From contig NZ_MSCJ01000001.1 in assembly GCF_002954615.1 (NCBI RefSeq), positions 1,860,001 through 1,924,000 on the forward strand: a stretch of DNA of 64,000 nt. Reading direction: 5' to 3'. Below, one piece after another: positions 48,200 through 57,431 of the stretch. Made by a program: the position numbers and the translations under genes. The notes below the pieces were generated by a model. That model was not told the origin of the DNA. It saw nothing but the letters and a program-made list of their open reading frames with translations, and ran no database searches. Every line of letters starts with the position of its first letter. Position 1 is the first letter of the stretch. Origin of the DNA: Photobacterium angustum (GTDB lineage Bacteria; Pseudomonadota; Gammaproteobacteria; Enterobacterales; Vibrionaceae).

Positions 48200-50487
48200 T
48201 CGACTAATAACCCTTCAATTTCAATATTTTTTTGCTTTTTACCTTCTCGTTTCAATAACAAGAAGAGACCACCATTAATCAAGATAAAGAATGCTATCCA
48301 GAATGCACTAGTTGCAGGGTGATCAACAAAGTGAGCAATTTGGTAGAACCATGTTGCAAATGAGTAAGCAAGTAACATTGTCCAACCAGCAATAAACCAC
48401 GCAAACTTCTGACCAAACTCTCGAACATATGCTCCCATTGCCGCAGCACATGGCGTATACAGCAGAATAAAGATCAAATAAGACATTGCCGCAGCACCAC
48501 TCACAAAGTGCGCTTGAATATTACCAAAGACAGATTGATTCACACCCTGTTCTTCGGCAACGGCCGTTTTATCTTCCAAATTACCTACTTCAATGCCTAA
48601 TGGATCACTAAAGCTTAACGCTGCTAAATTATCACCAATTGACTCGACAGCTTCTTTTAGGCTCCCAACCAAATTGTATTCTTCATGACTGTCATCAGTA
48701 GCGGGTGCGTATAAACTGTTTAGTGTACCTACGACTGCTTCTTTAGCAAAAATACCGGTAATAATACCAACCGTTGCTGGCCAATTATCAGCTTTTACAC
48801 CAATAGGTTCTAATACTGGCGTTACAACTTGTGCGGCTTTTGAAAGTACAGATTTAGACGTATCTTCATTGCCAAATGAGCCATCAGTACCTAACGAGTT
48901 AAAGAAACTTAATACAGCAACCACTACAACAATTGTTTTACCAGCACCAAAAACAAAGCGCTTTAGTTTTTGCCATGTTTTTATCACTACATTTCGAATT
49001 GTTGGTAACTCGTAGTTTGGCATTTCCATAATGAAGCTATCGCTTGACCCAGGGTATAAGGTCGAACGTAGGATCAAACCAGTCATAACAGCTGCGGCAA
49101 TACCTAACAGATATAATGAAAATACAACGTTCTGCCCATTTTCGGGGAAGAATGCTGCTGCAAATAATGCATATACAGGTAAACGTGCACCACATGACAT
49201 AAAGGGTGCCATTGCTGCAGCTAACTTACGCTCACGTTCTTGTTCAAGAGTACGTGTTGCCATAATAGCAGGTACGTTACAACCAAAGCCAAGTACAAGA
49301 GGGACAAAGGCTTTACCGGGTAGACCGACCTTTTGCATGACTTTATCAAGTACGAATGCAGCACGCGCCATATAGCCTGAACTTTCTAGCACAGCAAGGA
49401 ACAGGTATAAACAAGCGATCACGGGAATAAAGGTTGCAACCGTTTGGATACCACCGCCAATACCATTGGCTATAATCGTGACTAACCAAACAGGTAAATG
49501 ATCATCTAATAAATGATGTCCACCATCGACCAATAGTGCGCCAAAGCTGATATCAAAAAAGTCGATAAATGCACTACCGATATTTATAGCAAACATAAAC
49601 ATCACGTACATTACGAAGAAAAAGAATGGAATACCAACCACGCGGTTTAATAAAATACGGTCAATCTTATCGGTTAAGCTATTACTTAAACGACCTTCTT
49701 GACGGCGTACTTTTTGGCATAACTGATGTAGAAAAGTATAACGCACATCAGCGACTTGAATATCAGGGTCAACAGTCTCTAATAAACGGCTACGAGCACT
49801 ACATGCTGTAATTTTATGTTCATCTGACAGCGTATTAATAACGAGAGTATCATTCTCTAATACACGTATAGATTGAGCGCGTGTATTGAGTTTCTCATTC
49901 GTTTTAAATAAAGGTTTAAGCTCTGTAACAACTTGTTCAAAGTCTTTGCCATAATCTAATTCAAACTCATTAACGACAACACCTTGTGTCAGCATCTTAT
50001 GTAGCTTGGTTTTAAATTCAGCAATACGCTCCATATTATTAGCAGATAACGCTAATACAGGGCATCCTAATGCTTTTTCTAACGCTTTAATATCAAGTAA
50101 CTGACGCTGACGCTTCAATACATCCATCTTGTTAAGCACAACCACCATCGGGCGGCCTAACTCACGAAGTTGAAGTGTCATATATAAACTACGCTCTAGA
50201 CTCGATGCGTCAACAACGTTAATGATAACGTCAGCAGGCGTAGTTAAAATTGCACGTGACGCGATTGCTTCATCAAGGCTATTCGCATCGTTTGCACTAT
50301 CAAGGTTATAAATACCAGGTAGATCTGTCAGCGAAAAATCATCACCATTGTGTTGGTAACGACCTGTTTTTTTCTCAACCGTTACACCAGCCCAGTTACC
50401 GACTTGCTGTTTAGCGCCGGTTAAGCCATTAAACAACGTTGTTTTACCACTGTTCGGGTTACCAACAGTAAGAATATTATATTGCAT
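48196..50487 (-). CDS. feoB: Ferrous iron transporter FeoB
   Basis: FeoB is the main Fe2+ permease in the inner membrane. The N-terminal GTPase domain has G1 GNPNSGKTT, G3 DLPGIY and G4 NKMD, followed by a helical GDP-dissociation-inhibitor region. The membrane part contains the family Gate motifs with conserved Cys (LGFGCNVPAIMATR and MSCGARLPVYALF). The 763 residues match the family (773 in E. coli). It overlaps feoA by one base (TAATG) and feoC by four, so the three are translated in a coupled way. Confidence 0.98.
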   Translation of the reverse strand: MQYNILTVGNPNSGKTTLFNGLTGAKQQVGNWAGVTVEKKTGRYQHNGDDFSLTDLPGIYNLDSANDANSLDEAIASRAILTTPADVIINVVDASSLERSLYMTLQLRELGRPMVVVLNKMDVLKRQRQLLDIKALEKALGCPVLALSANNMERIAEFKTKLHKMLTQGVVVNEFELDYGKDFEQVVTELKPLFKTNEKLNTRAQSIRVLENDTLVINTLSDEHKITACSARSRLLETVDPDIQVADVRYTFLHQLCQKVRRQEGRLSNSLTDKIDRILLNRVVGIPFFFFVMYVMFMFAINIGSAFIDFFDISFGALLVDGGHHLLDDHLPVWLVTIIANGIGGGIQTVATFIPVIACLYLFLAVLESSGYMARAAFVLDKVMQKVGLPGKAFVPLVLGFGCNVPAIMATRTLEQERERKLAAAMAPFMSCGARLPVYALFAAAFFPENGQNVVFSLYLLGIAAAVMTGLILRSTLYPGSSDSFIMEMPNYELPTIRNVVIKTWQKLKRFVFGAGKTIVVVVAVLSFFNSLGTDGSFGNEDTSKSVLSKAAQVVTPVLEPIGVKADNWPATVGIITGIFAKEAVVGTLNSLYAPATDDSHEEYNLVGSLKEAVESIGDNLAALSFSDPLGIEVGNLEDKTAVAEEQGVNQSVFGNIQAHFVSGAAAMSYLIFILLYTPCAAAMGAYVREFGQKFAWFIAGWTMLLAYSFATWFYQIAHFVDHPATSAFWIAFFILINGGLFLLLKREGKKQKNIEIEGLLVE

Positions 50488-50714
50488 TACAGTGCCTCAA
50501 CCTCGATGTTTTCTGCAATTTGCTTACGTAAAGCGATATCAACACCACGTACACGCACTTGAAGCGGATCACCTAACGGCGCCACACGAACAACGGTAAT
50601 TTCTGTACGAGGTAGTAACCCCATAACCATCAACTTTTTTCGCGTCGCTGAGGGTAACGCAGACATATTAATGACGGTCCCACAGTTTCCGCATGACATC
50701 TCTGACAGCTTCAT
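50487..50714 (-). CDS. feoA: Ferrous iron transport protein FeoA
   Basis: This 75-aa SH3-like protein acts with FeoB. It shows KLMVMGLLPRTEITVVRVAPLGDPLQVRVRG, typical of FeoA. The start is 17 nt from a Fur box. Two Cys near the N-terminus (MSCGNCG) are a feature of some FeoA proteins. It is the first gene of feoABC. Confidence 0.95.
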   Translation of the reverse strand: MKLSEMSCGNCGTVINMSALPSATRKKLMVMGLLPRTEITVVRVAPLGDPLQVRVRGVDIALRKQIAENIEVEAL

Positions 50715-50730
50715 AGTAAATCGTTACCTT

Positions 50731-50749
50731 AATAAGAATTATTAGCATT
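50731..50749 (-). promoter_or_regulatory. Fur box controlling feoABC
   Basis: The 19-mer read on the minus strand, AATGCTAATAATTCTTATT, differs from the Vibrio Fur consensus (AATGANAATNATTNTCATT) at two fixed positions. It sits immediately upstream of feoA, suitable for iron repression. Confidence 0.75.
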
Positions 50750-50962
50750 TCTGGTTTGAATTTTACATATTGATACATTTCATGTCTTGTCATAAATCAA
50801 AAAAACATTTGTTTTTTGACATTATATTGCTTAAAAGCGACATTAAATTGCCAAAAAAGAACAGAAATACAAACACTTAATTCCTCATAGGGATAATTTG
50901 TCAATTTTTAGTTAATTTTAAAAAAGTTTTTGATTAGTTAAATTCAGTGAGAAAAACCATAA

Positions 50963-50993
50963 AAAAAAAGCGCACGATATGTGCGCTTTTTTT
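50963..50993. terminator. Terminator of the znuA–mepM unit
   Basis: A 13-bp perfect stem (AAAAAAAGCGCAC and complement) with loop GATAT and T tracts on both strands. It lies just after the mepM stop. Confidence 0.92.
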
Positions 50994-51006
50994 ACGATTA
51001 AACAAC

Positions 51007-52368
51007 TTAGCTCGATATTACATCGTTAAACTTATTTTTATAAAAGCTAACTTGTTTCATGAAATTTTTACGTTCTTTACCATAGAGTGGATCGGCTTGT
51101 GGCAAGGATACTTTCATTGCGTCAACAGGACGACCATTTTTTATCAATTCAAAATGTAAGTGTGGACCTGTTGAGCGTCCGGTATTACCACTTTTAGCAA
51201 TACGTTGTCCCATTTTAACTTTATCGCCCACCTTCACTTCACGTTTACTTAGGTGTAAATAACGTGTCATGTATTCTCGGCCATGCTTAACGACAATATA
51301 GTTACCTGCTAATGGATGGTAACGTGATTTTACAACGACACCATCACCTGCCGCCAAAACAGATGTACCAATCGGAACCGCAAAATCGGTACCGTTATGT
51401 GGGGATCGACGTCCAGTAACTGGGTGTAAACGATTTGGGTTAAAAGATGAGCTGATACGGTAACGTTTCGATGTGGGAATACGTCTAAATGCTCGGTTTA
51501 AACTGTGGCCACTACTGTCATAGAACTGATCATCATCACCTCTAATGATAAAGGTTGAATTCTTACCATTCGCTGATTTGTAGTAAAAAGCATTAACATC
51601 ACCTTTACCCACAGCCTTACCATCAATAAATTCTCGATCAATACCTACAGCAAAACGATCCCCTTTACGTGCTTCACGCCCAAGGTTAAATTTCCATTGT
51701 AAGGCTTTAACTAATGTTTGGATCTGAGTCGGTGTTAGGCCAGCTGCTCGAGCTGAATTATAAAAACTGCCATTTACACGACCGATGAGAGTAACGGGTT
51801 TCATCTCACCTTTTTTAACTATCTTTTTATATACATAACCTTTTTTCGATAGTGTAAAGGCATCCGTCTCTTTTTTACTGCGGATAATTTTAAGTTCTGT
51901 TAATTTTCCATCATCATCAACTTCCCACTCCAGTGTTTGTCCAACACGCAAATTCTGTACTGACTTATTAGCATCAATTAAGCGGTACATATCTGAAATA
52001 GGCAAACCATACTGTGAAAAGATAATCCCTAACGTTTCACCCGATGCCACTCGATGTTTGTGCTCAACTTCAGCTTTTGCATCATCAAGTTGTTGCTCTA
52101 TTTCATCTTTTGGCGCTTGGAATTCAGGATCATTTTGATCGAGAGACACACCTAAGGGCTCACTATCTTGTTCAGATAATAAATCCAATTTAGATGGCAA
52201 TGTGACATCAACACGCTTGTTAACGCTTGATGATGGGAAAGTTACTTGTGGTTTTGATGGCTGCCACATTATGGCAGCCATCATAAGCACAGAGGTGGAA
52301 ACTAACGCAATTTTGTGCTGACGCGGCAGCTCTTTAATAGAAGTTGCTGCCGCTTGATATAATTTCAT
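51007..52368 (-). CDS. mepM: M23 family peptidoglycan DD-endopeptidase MepM
   Basis: MepM cleaves peptide cross-links in murein and allows insertion of new strands. The 453-aa protein has an N-terminal anchor (about 20–36), a LysM-like domain (about 105–150), a second beta domain, and a C-terminal M23 (lysostaphin-type) peptidase. Zinc ligands are visible: His324 and Asp328 in HNGTDF, and His403 and His405 in GPHLHF. Its start lies 3 nt after the znuA stop, so the two are co-transcribed. E. coli has the same mepM–znuA/znuCB order. This places a zinc-dependent cell-wall hydrolase under likely Zur control. Confidence 0.93.
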   Translation of the reverse strand: MKLYQAAATSIKELPRQHKIALVSTSVLMMAAIMWQPSKPQVTFPSSSVNKRVDVTLPSKLDLLSEQDSEPLGVSLDQNDPEFQAPKDEIEQQLDDAKAEVEHKHRVASGETLGIIFSQYGLPISDMYRLIDANKSVQNLRVGQTLEWEVDDDGKLTELKIIRSKKETDAFTLSKKGYVYKKIVKKGEMKPVTLIGRVNGSFYNSARAAGLTPTQIQTLVKALQWKFNLGREARKGDRFAVGIDREFIDGKAVGKGDVNAFYYKSANGKNSTFIIRGDDDQFYDSSGHSLNRAFRRIPTSKRYRISSSFNPNRLHPVTGRRSPHNGTDFAVPIGTSVLAAGDGVVVKSRYHPLAGNYIVVKHGREYMTRYLHLSKREVKVGDKVKMGQRIAKSGNTGRSTGPHLHFELIKNGRPVDAMKVSLPQADPLYGKERKNFMKQVSFYKNKFNDVISS

Positions 52369-52371
52369 TTT

Positions 52372-53445
52372 CTATTTTAAACACTTGGTAAAGCTCTGTC
52401 CGAGTTCCTTAATAAAACGGACGTATCCTCCCTTACCCACTTCGACATTTGTCGCCATTGGATCAAGGGTTCCTATGTTTACCTCTGTGCCTTTAGTTAC
52501 ACTATCAACAACTGCCGGTGAAAACTGCGGCTCACTGAATACACAATAAGCTTGCTTATCTTTTAATGATTCACGAATCGCGATCAGAGTTTTAGCACCT
52601 GGCTTACGGTCAGGTTCAACAGTAAAATGCCCTAAGTTATTCAGACCAAATTGATGTTCGAAATACCCATAGCCATCATGAAAAACAAAATAACCTTTAT
52701 TTGAAACAGGTTTTAGTTCCGCATTAAGTTCACTGACAGCTTGATTAACTTCAGTGGTAAACGCTGAAAGATTATCGAGATAAACAGTTTTATGCAATGG
52801 ATCATGTTTAATCAATGCTTCCGTGATCACATTTGCGGCTTCAATTGTCTGTTTTGGCCCCATCCAGAAATGCGGATTGAGTCCAGAATGGTTATGGTGA
52901 TGTCCAGCATGGTCATCATGAGCGTCGTGACCAGCATGATCGCCATGGTCATCGTGAGCATCGTGACCGTCATGATCGCCATGGTCATCGTGATCGTCGT
53001 GACCAGCATGATCGCCATGGCCGTCGTGATCGTCGTGACCAGCATGATCGCCATGGCCATCGTGATCGTCGTGACCAGCATGATCGCCATGGTCATCACT
53101 CGGTTTAGCGCCATAATTTAGAAAATCGATACCAGCTTGTTTTGTCAAAGCGAAGCTATTTGGGTTTGTAGCCATAAGTTTTGTTAAAAAAGTTTCTAGT
53201 TGAGGCCCTACCCAAATCACAAGATCAGCATCATTCAATTTTTTTACATCTGATGGACGTAATGCATAATCGTGTGGAGAAGCTCCTGGTGGTAAGATTG
53301 CATCTGACGTTGCTGCACCTTGAACTAACTCACTTACAATAAGATTTAATGGTTTAATGGTTGTAACAACTTTAAAGTCGTCTGCCATTGCAGAACCTGA
53401 TAAAGCCAGAGCTGCTGCACAAAACAATGATGATATACGCTGCAT
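52372..53445 (-). CDS. znuA: Zinc ABC transporter substrate-binding protein ZnuA with an expanded His/Asp loop
   Basis: ZnuA is the periplasmic high-affinity zinc receptor. A Sec signal peptide ends near SAMADD. Zinc-site His residues are visible in GASPHDYALRPSD, GLNPHFWMGP and FVFHDGYGYFE. Between about residues 116 and 180 lies a long metal-binding loop built from repeats of Gly, Asp and His, much longer than in E. coli ZnuA. It probably captures or hands over zinc. It is divergent from znuCB, with two Zur-type palindromes between, and mepM follows 3 nt downstream. Confidence 0.97.
   Translation of the reverse strand: MQRISSLFCAAALALSGSAMADDFKVVTTIKPLNLIVSELVQGAATSDAILPPGASPHDYALRPSDVKKLNDADLVIWVGPQLETFLTKLMATNPNSFALTKQAGIDFLNYGAKPSDDHGDHAGHDDHDGHGDHAGHDDHDGHGDHAGHDDHDDHGDHDGHDAHDDHGDHAGHDAHDDHAGHHHNHSGLNPHFWMGPKQTIEAANVITEALIKHDPLHKTVYLDNLSAFTTEVNQAVSELNAELKPVSNKGYFVFHDGYGYFEHQFGLNNLGHFTVEPDRKPGAKTLIAIRESLKDKQAYCVFSEPQFSPAVVDSVTKGTEVNIGTLDPMATNVEVGKGGYVRFIKELGQSFTKCLK
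52892..53098 (-). repeat. Tandem repeats encoding the ZnuA His/Asp-rich loop
   Basis: About 207 bp is built from degenerate 36-nt units (12 codons, G-H-G-D-H-A-G-H-D-D-H-D type) plus shorter His/Asp units. Nearly identical 20-nt blocks recur at 36-nt spacing between about 52980 and 53090, which suggests recent unit duplication. Confidence 0.85.
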
Positions 53446-53535
53446 TATTTTATTATCCTAAAAAATAAGTGTTGCACTTTTATACTGCTAATTATTTATA
53501 TGATATAACAGTATATTCCCTAACAAACATGATAA

Positions 53536-53550
53536 TGTTATAATATAACA
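53536..53550. promoter_or_regulatory. Zur-type palindrome 1 in the znuA–znuC region
   Basis: TGTTATAATATAACA is a perfect odd palindrome matching the core of the gammaproteobacterial Zur box. It lies 91 nt upstream of znuA and 65 nt before znuC. Confidence 0.75.
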
Positions 53551-53557
53551 CATCAAA

Positions 53558-53576
53558 AATGTTATATTATAACATT
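53558..53576. promoter_or_regulatory. Zur-type palindrome 2 in the znuA–znuC region
   Basis: AATGTTATATTATAACATT is a perfect 19-bp palindrome, the full Zur box core. Its centre is 24 bp from that of palindrome 1. It lies 39 nt before znuC. The pair probably controls both divergent units. Confidence 0.85.
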
Positions 53577-53614
53577 ACCTTTTATTTCTAAAGCCTATTA
53601 AGACAACTTCCTTT

Positions 53615-54379
53615 ATGTCAACCCTAATCGAACTACAATCAGTCACTGTCTCATTTGGTGAACGTGATGTTTTGGATAATATTACGCTCAAGCTAGAACG
53701 CGGTGAAATTACCACCTTAATTGGTCCTAATGGTGCGGGTAAATCAACCTTAGTAAAAGTCATAACAGGACTGAGCAAAGCCACAAAAGGAAAAGTGGTT
53801 CGTAAAAAAGGAATTCGTATTGGTTATGTACCTCAAAAGCTACGCCTAAATAATACCCTGCCTCTTTCTGTCGATCGTTTTATGCGTCTTGCTGGACGTT
53901 ATAATCAAGAACAACGTATCGAAGCTTTAAACATGGTTAATGGTAGCCACCTACTTAACAGTGATATGCATGGGCTATCTGGCGGTGAGATGCAACGTGT
54001 CTTACTTGCGCGCGCCTTATTGCAAAAACCCGATTTACTGGTACTTGATGAGCCAGTACAGGGGGTTGATGTAAACGGCCAATTAGAACTTTATCGCCTG
54101 ATCCAACAATTACGTGATTTACTTAACTGTGCCATCTTGATGGTTTCTCACGACTTACACCTTGTAATGGCGAAAACTGATAATGTGATTTGTTTGCAAC
54201 ATCACATCTGTTGCTCTGGTAGTCCACTAACTGTGACGAGCCACCCTAAATACATTGCATTATTCGGCCAGACATCGACAGAGCAGCTTGCTGTCTATGA
54301 ACATAAACATAACCACCAGCATGACGATTCAAATAAAACTCATAAATGCTGTAATAACCATAAGGAATCAAAAGCATGA
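53615..54379 (+). CDS. znuC: Zinc ABC transporter ATPase ZnuC
   Basis: ZnuC energises zinc import through ZnuB. In 254 residues: Walker [11 protein letters not shown]-loop VPQKL, signature [13 protein letters not shown], Walker B LLVLDEP and the H-loop VSHDLHLV. The C-terminal tail is rich in His and Cys (EHKHNHQH … HKCCNNHKE) and may bind zinc. No strong Shine-Dalgarno is seen before ATG 53615. It overlaps znuB by 4 bases. Confidence 0.97.
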   Translation: MSTLIELQSVTVSFGERDVLDNITLKLERGEITTLIGPNGAGKSTLVKVITGLSKATKGKVVRKKGIRIGYVPQKLRLNNTLPLSVDRFMRLAGRYNQEQRIEALNMVNGSHLLNSDMHGLSGGEMQRVLLARALLQKPDLLVLDEPVQGVDVNGQLELYRLIQQLRDLLNCAILMVSHDLHLVMAKTDNVICLQHHICCSGSPLTVTSHPKYIALFGQTSTEQLAVYEHKHNHQHDDSNKTHKCCNNHKESKA

Positions 54380-55161
54380 TTGAGTTTCTTCTACCTGCAC
54401 TGATCGCAGGTATTGGTATTGCAATTCTCGCCGGTCCATTGGGCTCATTTGTAGTTTGGCGAAAAATGGCCTATTTCGGTGATACATTATCCCATGCCTC
54501 TCTACTCGGTATTGCTCTCGGTTTTCTCTTTAATATCAACTTAAATCTGGCGTTGGTTATCTGTTGTTTAGTGCTTGCCGTTGTACTTGTTACGCTACAA
54601 AAACAACGTTATGTGGCCACAGATACTTTACTGGGTATCTTAGCCCATAGCGCTTTATCGCTAGGTCTGGTTGCAGTGAGCTTCCTAGACAATGTCCGTA
54701 TCGATTTAATGTCATATCTATTTGGTGATTTATTGGCTGTAACCACTAACGATCTATTATGGATATATTGCGGTGGTGCTGTCGTTTTAGCTTTATTGAT
54801 TTATCTATGGCGACCACTACTTTCGATGACTATTAGTGAAGAAATGGCTCAAGTAGAAGGCGTGAATGTCGATTTAATGCGCCTATTACTAATGTTAATG
54901 GTAGGTATGGTAATCGCTGTTGCGATGAAATTTGTTGGTGCATTGATCATTACATCATTACTTATCATTCCTGCCGCGACCGCTCGACGTTTTTCACACA
55001 GTCCAGAATCAATGGCAGTATTTGCGTCAATTATTGGCGCGATAGCTGTGGTTCTTGGTCTTGCAATGTCATGGCATTACGACACACCAGCAGGCCCTTC
55101 TGTTGTTGTATCTGCCGCTGCAATGTTTATGCTTAGCCAACTTAAACGAACTGCGCGTTAA
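54376..55161 (+). CDS. znuB: Zinc ABC transporter permease ZnuB
   Basis: ZnuB forms the inner-membrane channel for zinc. The 261-aa protein has about eight hydrophobic segments and family stretches [28 protein letters not shown] and [19 protein letters not shown]. It overlaps znuC by ATGA, indicating coupled translation. No clear T-tract terminator follows, only an inverted repeat (listed separately). Confidence 0.97.
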   Translation: MIEFLLPALIAGIGIAILAGPLGSFVVWRKMAYFGDTLSHASLLGIALGFLFNINLNLALVICCLVLAVVLVTLQKQRYVATDTLLGILAHSALSLGLVAVSFLDNVRIDLMSYLFGDLLAVTTNDLLWIYCGGAVVLALLIYLWRPLLSMTISEEMAQVEGVNVDLMRLLLMLMVGMVIAVAMKFVGALIITSLLIIPAATARRFSHSPESMAVFASIIGAIAVVLGLAMSWHYDTPAGPSVVVSAAAMFMLSQLKRTAR

Positions 55162-55178
55162 CCTTATCTTCATTAATT

Positions 55179-55241
55179 GGGTAGCTGACAATATTATTTA
55201 AATATAAATTTCACAATAATAGACAAATTCTGTCACTACCC
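55179..55241. repeat. Imperfect inverted repeat between znuB and the phoX gene
   Basis: GGGTAGCTGACA (55179–55190) and TGTCACTACCC (55231–55241) are complementary except for one extra base, separated by 40 AT-rich nt. The flanking AAT/ATT bases extend the match. There is no T tract. It may be a weak terminator, an mRNA-stabilising stem, or a short mobile-element remnant. Confidence 0.5.
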
Positions 55242-55302
55242 ATTCTTACTATCTTTCCTGTTCAACTTATTAAATAAATAATAAACACAGGAAAGCAAAG
55301 CA

Positions 55303-57360
55303 ATGAGTAAGGAAACGTTCGATCCTACCCGCTATAACACCAGTAATAACAAAGCATTTGAAGATGTACTTCAAGCTAACTTGCAACGCCGAAGCATCCT
55401 AAAGGGTGGCTTAGGTATGAGTGCAATGTCAGCTCTTGGTGCATTAGGTCTTGCTGGTTGTAACTCTTCAGGTTCAACTGAAGCAACGTCTAAGGTAGCA
55501 GATCGTTCTCAAGCTGTTTTAAATTTCGATTCTATCCCTGGTTCGTTAACTGATGCCGTATCAATTCCTTCAGGCTACACCGCACAAGTATTAGTCCCTT
55601 GGGGTACACCATTAAATGCGACTGCAAAAGCATGGAAAAATGATGGTACAAATAACAGTACTGATCAGTTAAATGCATTAGGTATGCACCATGACGGCAT
55701 GCACTTTTTTCCATTAAACGAACAATCTACTGATGGATTACTTTGTATTAACCACGAGTACATTGATCAGCAAGCACTGCACTCAAACTGGGACAAAGAT
55801 GCCGAAAGAGCAAAAGAAGTACGTACTGATATAGACGAAATCCGCAAAGAGATAAACGCTCATGGTATTTCTGTTGTTCGTATCCAACTTGAAAATAACC
55901 AATGGAAGTTAATCGACAGCGACCCACTTAACCGTCGCTACACCGGTGCAACTGTAATGGATTTATCTGGCCCTCTTGCACATTCAGAATTAACCGTCAC
56001 TCGCTTCTCACCTGACGGTAGTCAAGCACGTGGAACACTCAACAACTGTGGTAACGGCTATACTCCGTGGGGAACTTACCTCACCTGTGAAGAAAACTGG
56101 CCTGGCTATTTTACTAACACTGGCACTCGCACTAAAGAGCAAGATCGTATTGGTATTTCGGGTACAGGTAAGTATTTACAAGGTCGCTATAAGTGGGAAA
56201 CGTTAGCAGGCCACAATGAAGAACGTCTTGATGAATTTGCTCGTTTTAATTTGGCACCGACAGGTACTTCATCACTTGACGATTATCGAAATGAAGCCAA
56301 TGGTCATGGCTATATTGTTGAAATTGATCCATATACAAAAAACTCTCGAGCTAAAAAACGTACCGCGTTAGGGCGTTTCCGCCACGAAGGCTGTACCTTT
56401 GGCAAACTAGAAGATGGCAAGCCTGTTGTGTTTTATTCAGGCCATGACTCACGCTTTGAGTACCTATACAAATTTGAGTCAGCAGCGCTATGGGATCCAG
56501 CTGATGCTTCACCTTCAAACCGCTTATTAACCGGTGATAAGTATATGGATGAAGGCACACTATATGTTGCTCGATTTAATGAAGACAGTACTGGAACGTG
56601 GCTACCATTAACCCTTGATAGCATCACAACTTCAGGTGACACACTGGCTTCACACTTCAATTCTTTGGCTGAGATCATCGTTAATACTGCAGGTGCAGCT
56701 GATTTGGTTGGAGCAACGCCGATGGATCGTCCTGAGTGGGCAGCGGTTGATCCATTTACGGGCTCTGTCTACCTCACTCTAACCAATAACACTAAACGCA
56801 AAGACACTACTAACCCTGCAAACCCTCGCTTAAATAATAAATTTGGTCATATCATTCGCTGGGATGAAGGTGAAAATCCAACGGATTTCAACTGGGATAT
56901 TTTTGTTTTTGGTTCACCAAGTGATGGTGATGAAGAGACAAACCGCTCTGGTTTAACTGACCTCAATCAGTTTGCTAGCCCTGATGGTTTAGCATTCGAT
57001 CAGCGTGGAATTATGTGGATCCAAACCGATAATGGTGCAGATGAAGTTAAAGAATATACCAATGATCAGATGCTTGCAGTAGTGCCATCTCAGTTACTAA
57101 ATGCAGATGATAACCAAACAGTTATTGCTAGTTCAAATCAGGCTGAGCTAAAACGCTTCTTTGTTGGTCCAAATGGTTGTGAGGTCACAGGTTTTACCAT
57201 TAGCCCTGACTACAAATCTCTATTTGTTAATATTCAACATCCGGGCAATTGGCCATATAGTGATAATGCCGCTGAAGCAGCACCTAGCGGTACAGAAGTT
57301 CGACCGCGTTCATCTACGGTAGTTATTCGCCGTGAAGATGGTGGTGAGATTGGTGTTTAA
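55303..57360 (+). CDS. PhoX-family (DUF839) alkaline phosphatase-like protein, Tat-exported lipoprotein
   Basis: This 685-aa protein has an N-terminal Tat motif with twin Arg at 29–30 (QRRSILKGG), a hydrophobic core and a lipobox with Cys53 (GLAGC). It would be exported folded and lipid-anchored. PhoX enzymes are calcium/iron-dependent phosphatases active on phosphomonoesters. Family-like stretches include INHEYIDQQ, NNCGNGYTPWGTYLTCEENWPGYF, GRFRHEGCTF, GHDSRFEYLYKF and PDGLAFDQRG. AGGAAAGCAAAGCA upstream of the ATG is the ribosome site. Only a half Pho box (CTGTCAC) was seen upstream. It is likely monocistronic. Confidence 0.88.
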   Translation: MSKETFDPTRYNTSNNKAFEDVLQANLQRRSILKGGLGMSAMSALGALGLAGCNSSGSTEATSKVADRSQAVLNFDSIPGSLTDAVSIPSGYTAQVLVPWGTPLNATAKAWKNDGTNNSTDQLNALGMHHDGMHFFPLNEQSTDGLLCINHEYIDQQALHSNWDKDAERAKEVRTDIDEIRKEINAHGISVVRIQLENNQWKLIDSDPLNRRYTGATVMDLSGPLAHSELTVTRFSPDGSQARGTLNNCGNGYTPWGTYLTCEENWPGYFTNTGTRTKEQDRIGISGTGKYLQGRYKWETLAGHNEERLDEFARFNLAPTGTSSLDDYRNEANGHGYIVEIDPYTKNSRAKKRTALGRFRHEGCTFGKLEDGKPVVFYSGHDSRFEYLYKFESAALWDPADASPSNRLLTGDKYMDEGTLYVARFNEDSTGTWLPLTLDSITTSGDTLASHFNSLAEIIVNTAGAADLVGATPMDRPEWAAVDPFTGSVYLTLTNNTKRKDTTNPANPRLNNKFGHIIRWDEGENPTDFNWDIFVFGSPSDGDEETNRSGLTDLNQFASPDGLAFDQRGIMWIQTDNGADEVKEYTNDQMLAVVPSQLLNADDNQTVIASSNQAELKRFFVGPNGCEVTGFTISPDYKSLFVNIQHPGNWPYSDNAAEAAPSGTEVRPRSSTVVIRREDGGEIGV

Positions 57361-57381
57361 CGCTCTGTATTACTAATCAAT

Positions 57382-57408
57382 AAAAAAGCCCTGCAAATGC
57401 AGGGCTTT
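57382..57408. terminator. Bidirectional terminator between phoX-like gene and sucD
   Basis: A 10-bp perfect stem (AAAGCCCTGC and complement) with loop AAAT. The long T tract is on the minus-strand side, so it suits sucD best. Confidence 0.88.
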
Positions 57409-57431
57409 CATTTTCAATGGGTAGGTAGAGA

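Noticed and set aside
50947..51159. 70-codon plus-strand frame near mepM
   Set aside because: It crosses the terminator hairpin and lies antisense to mepM; composition looks like a shadow.
52892..53098. Possible CRISPR array
   Set aside because: The repeats are contiguous in-frame codons of the ZnuA His/Asp loop with no unique spacers.
52792..53121. Met/Val/Ile-rich open frames on both strands over the znuA repeats
   Set aside because: They are produced by the 36-nt repeats read in other frames.
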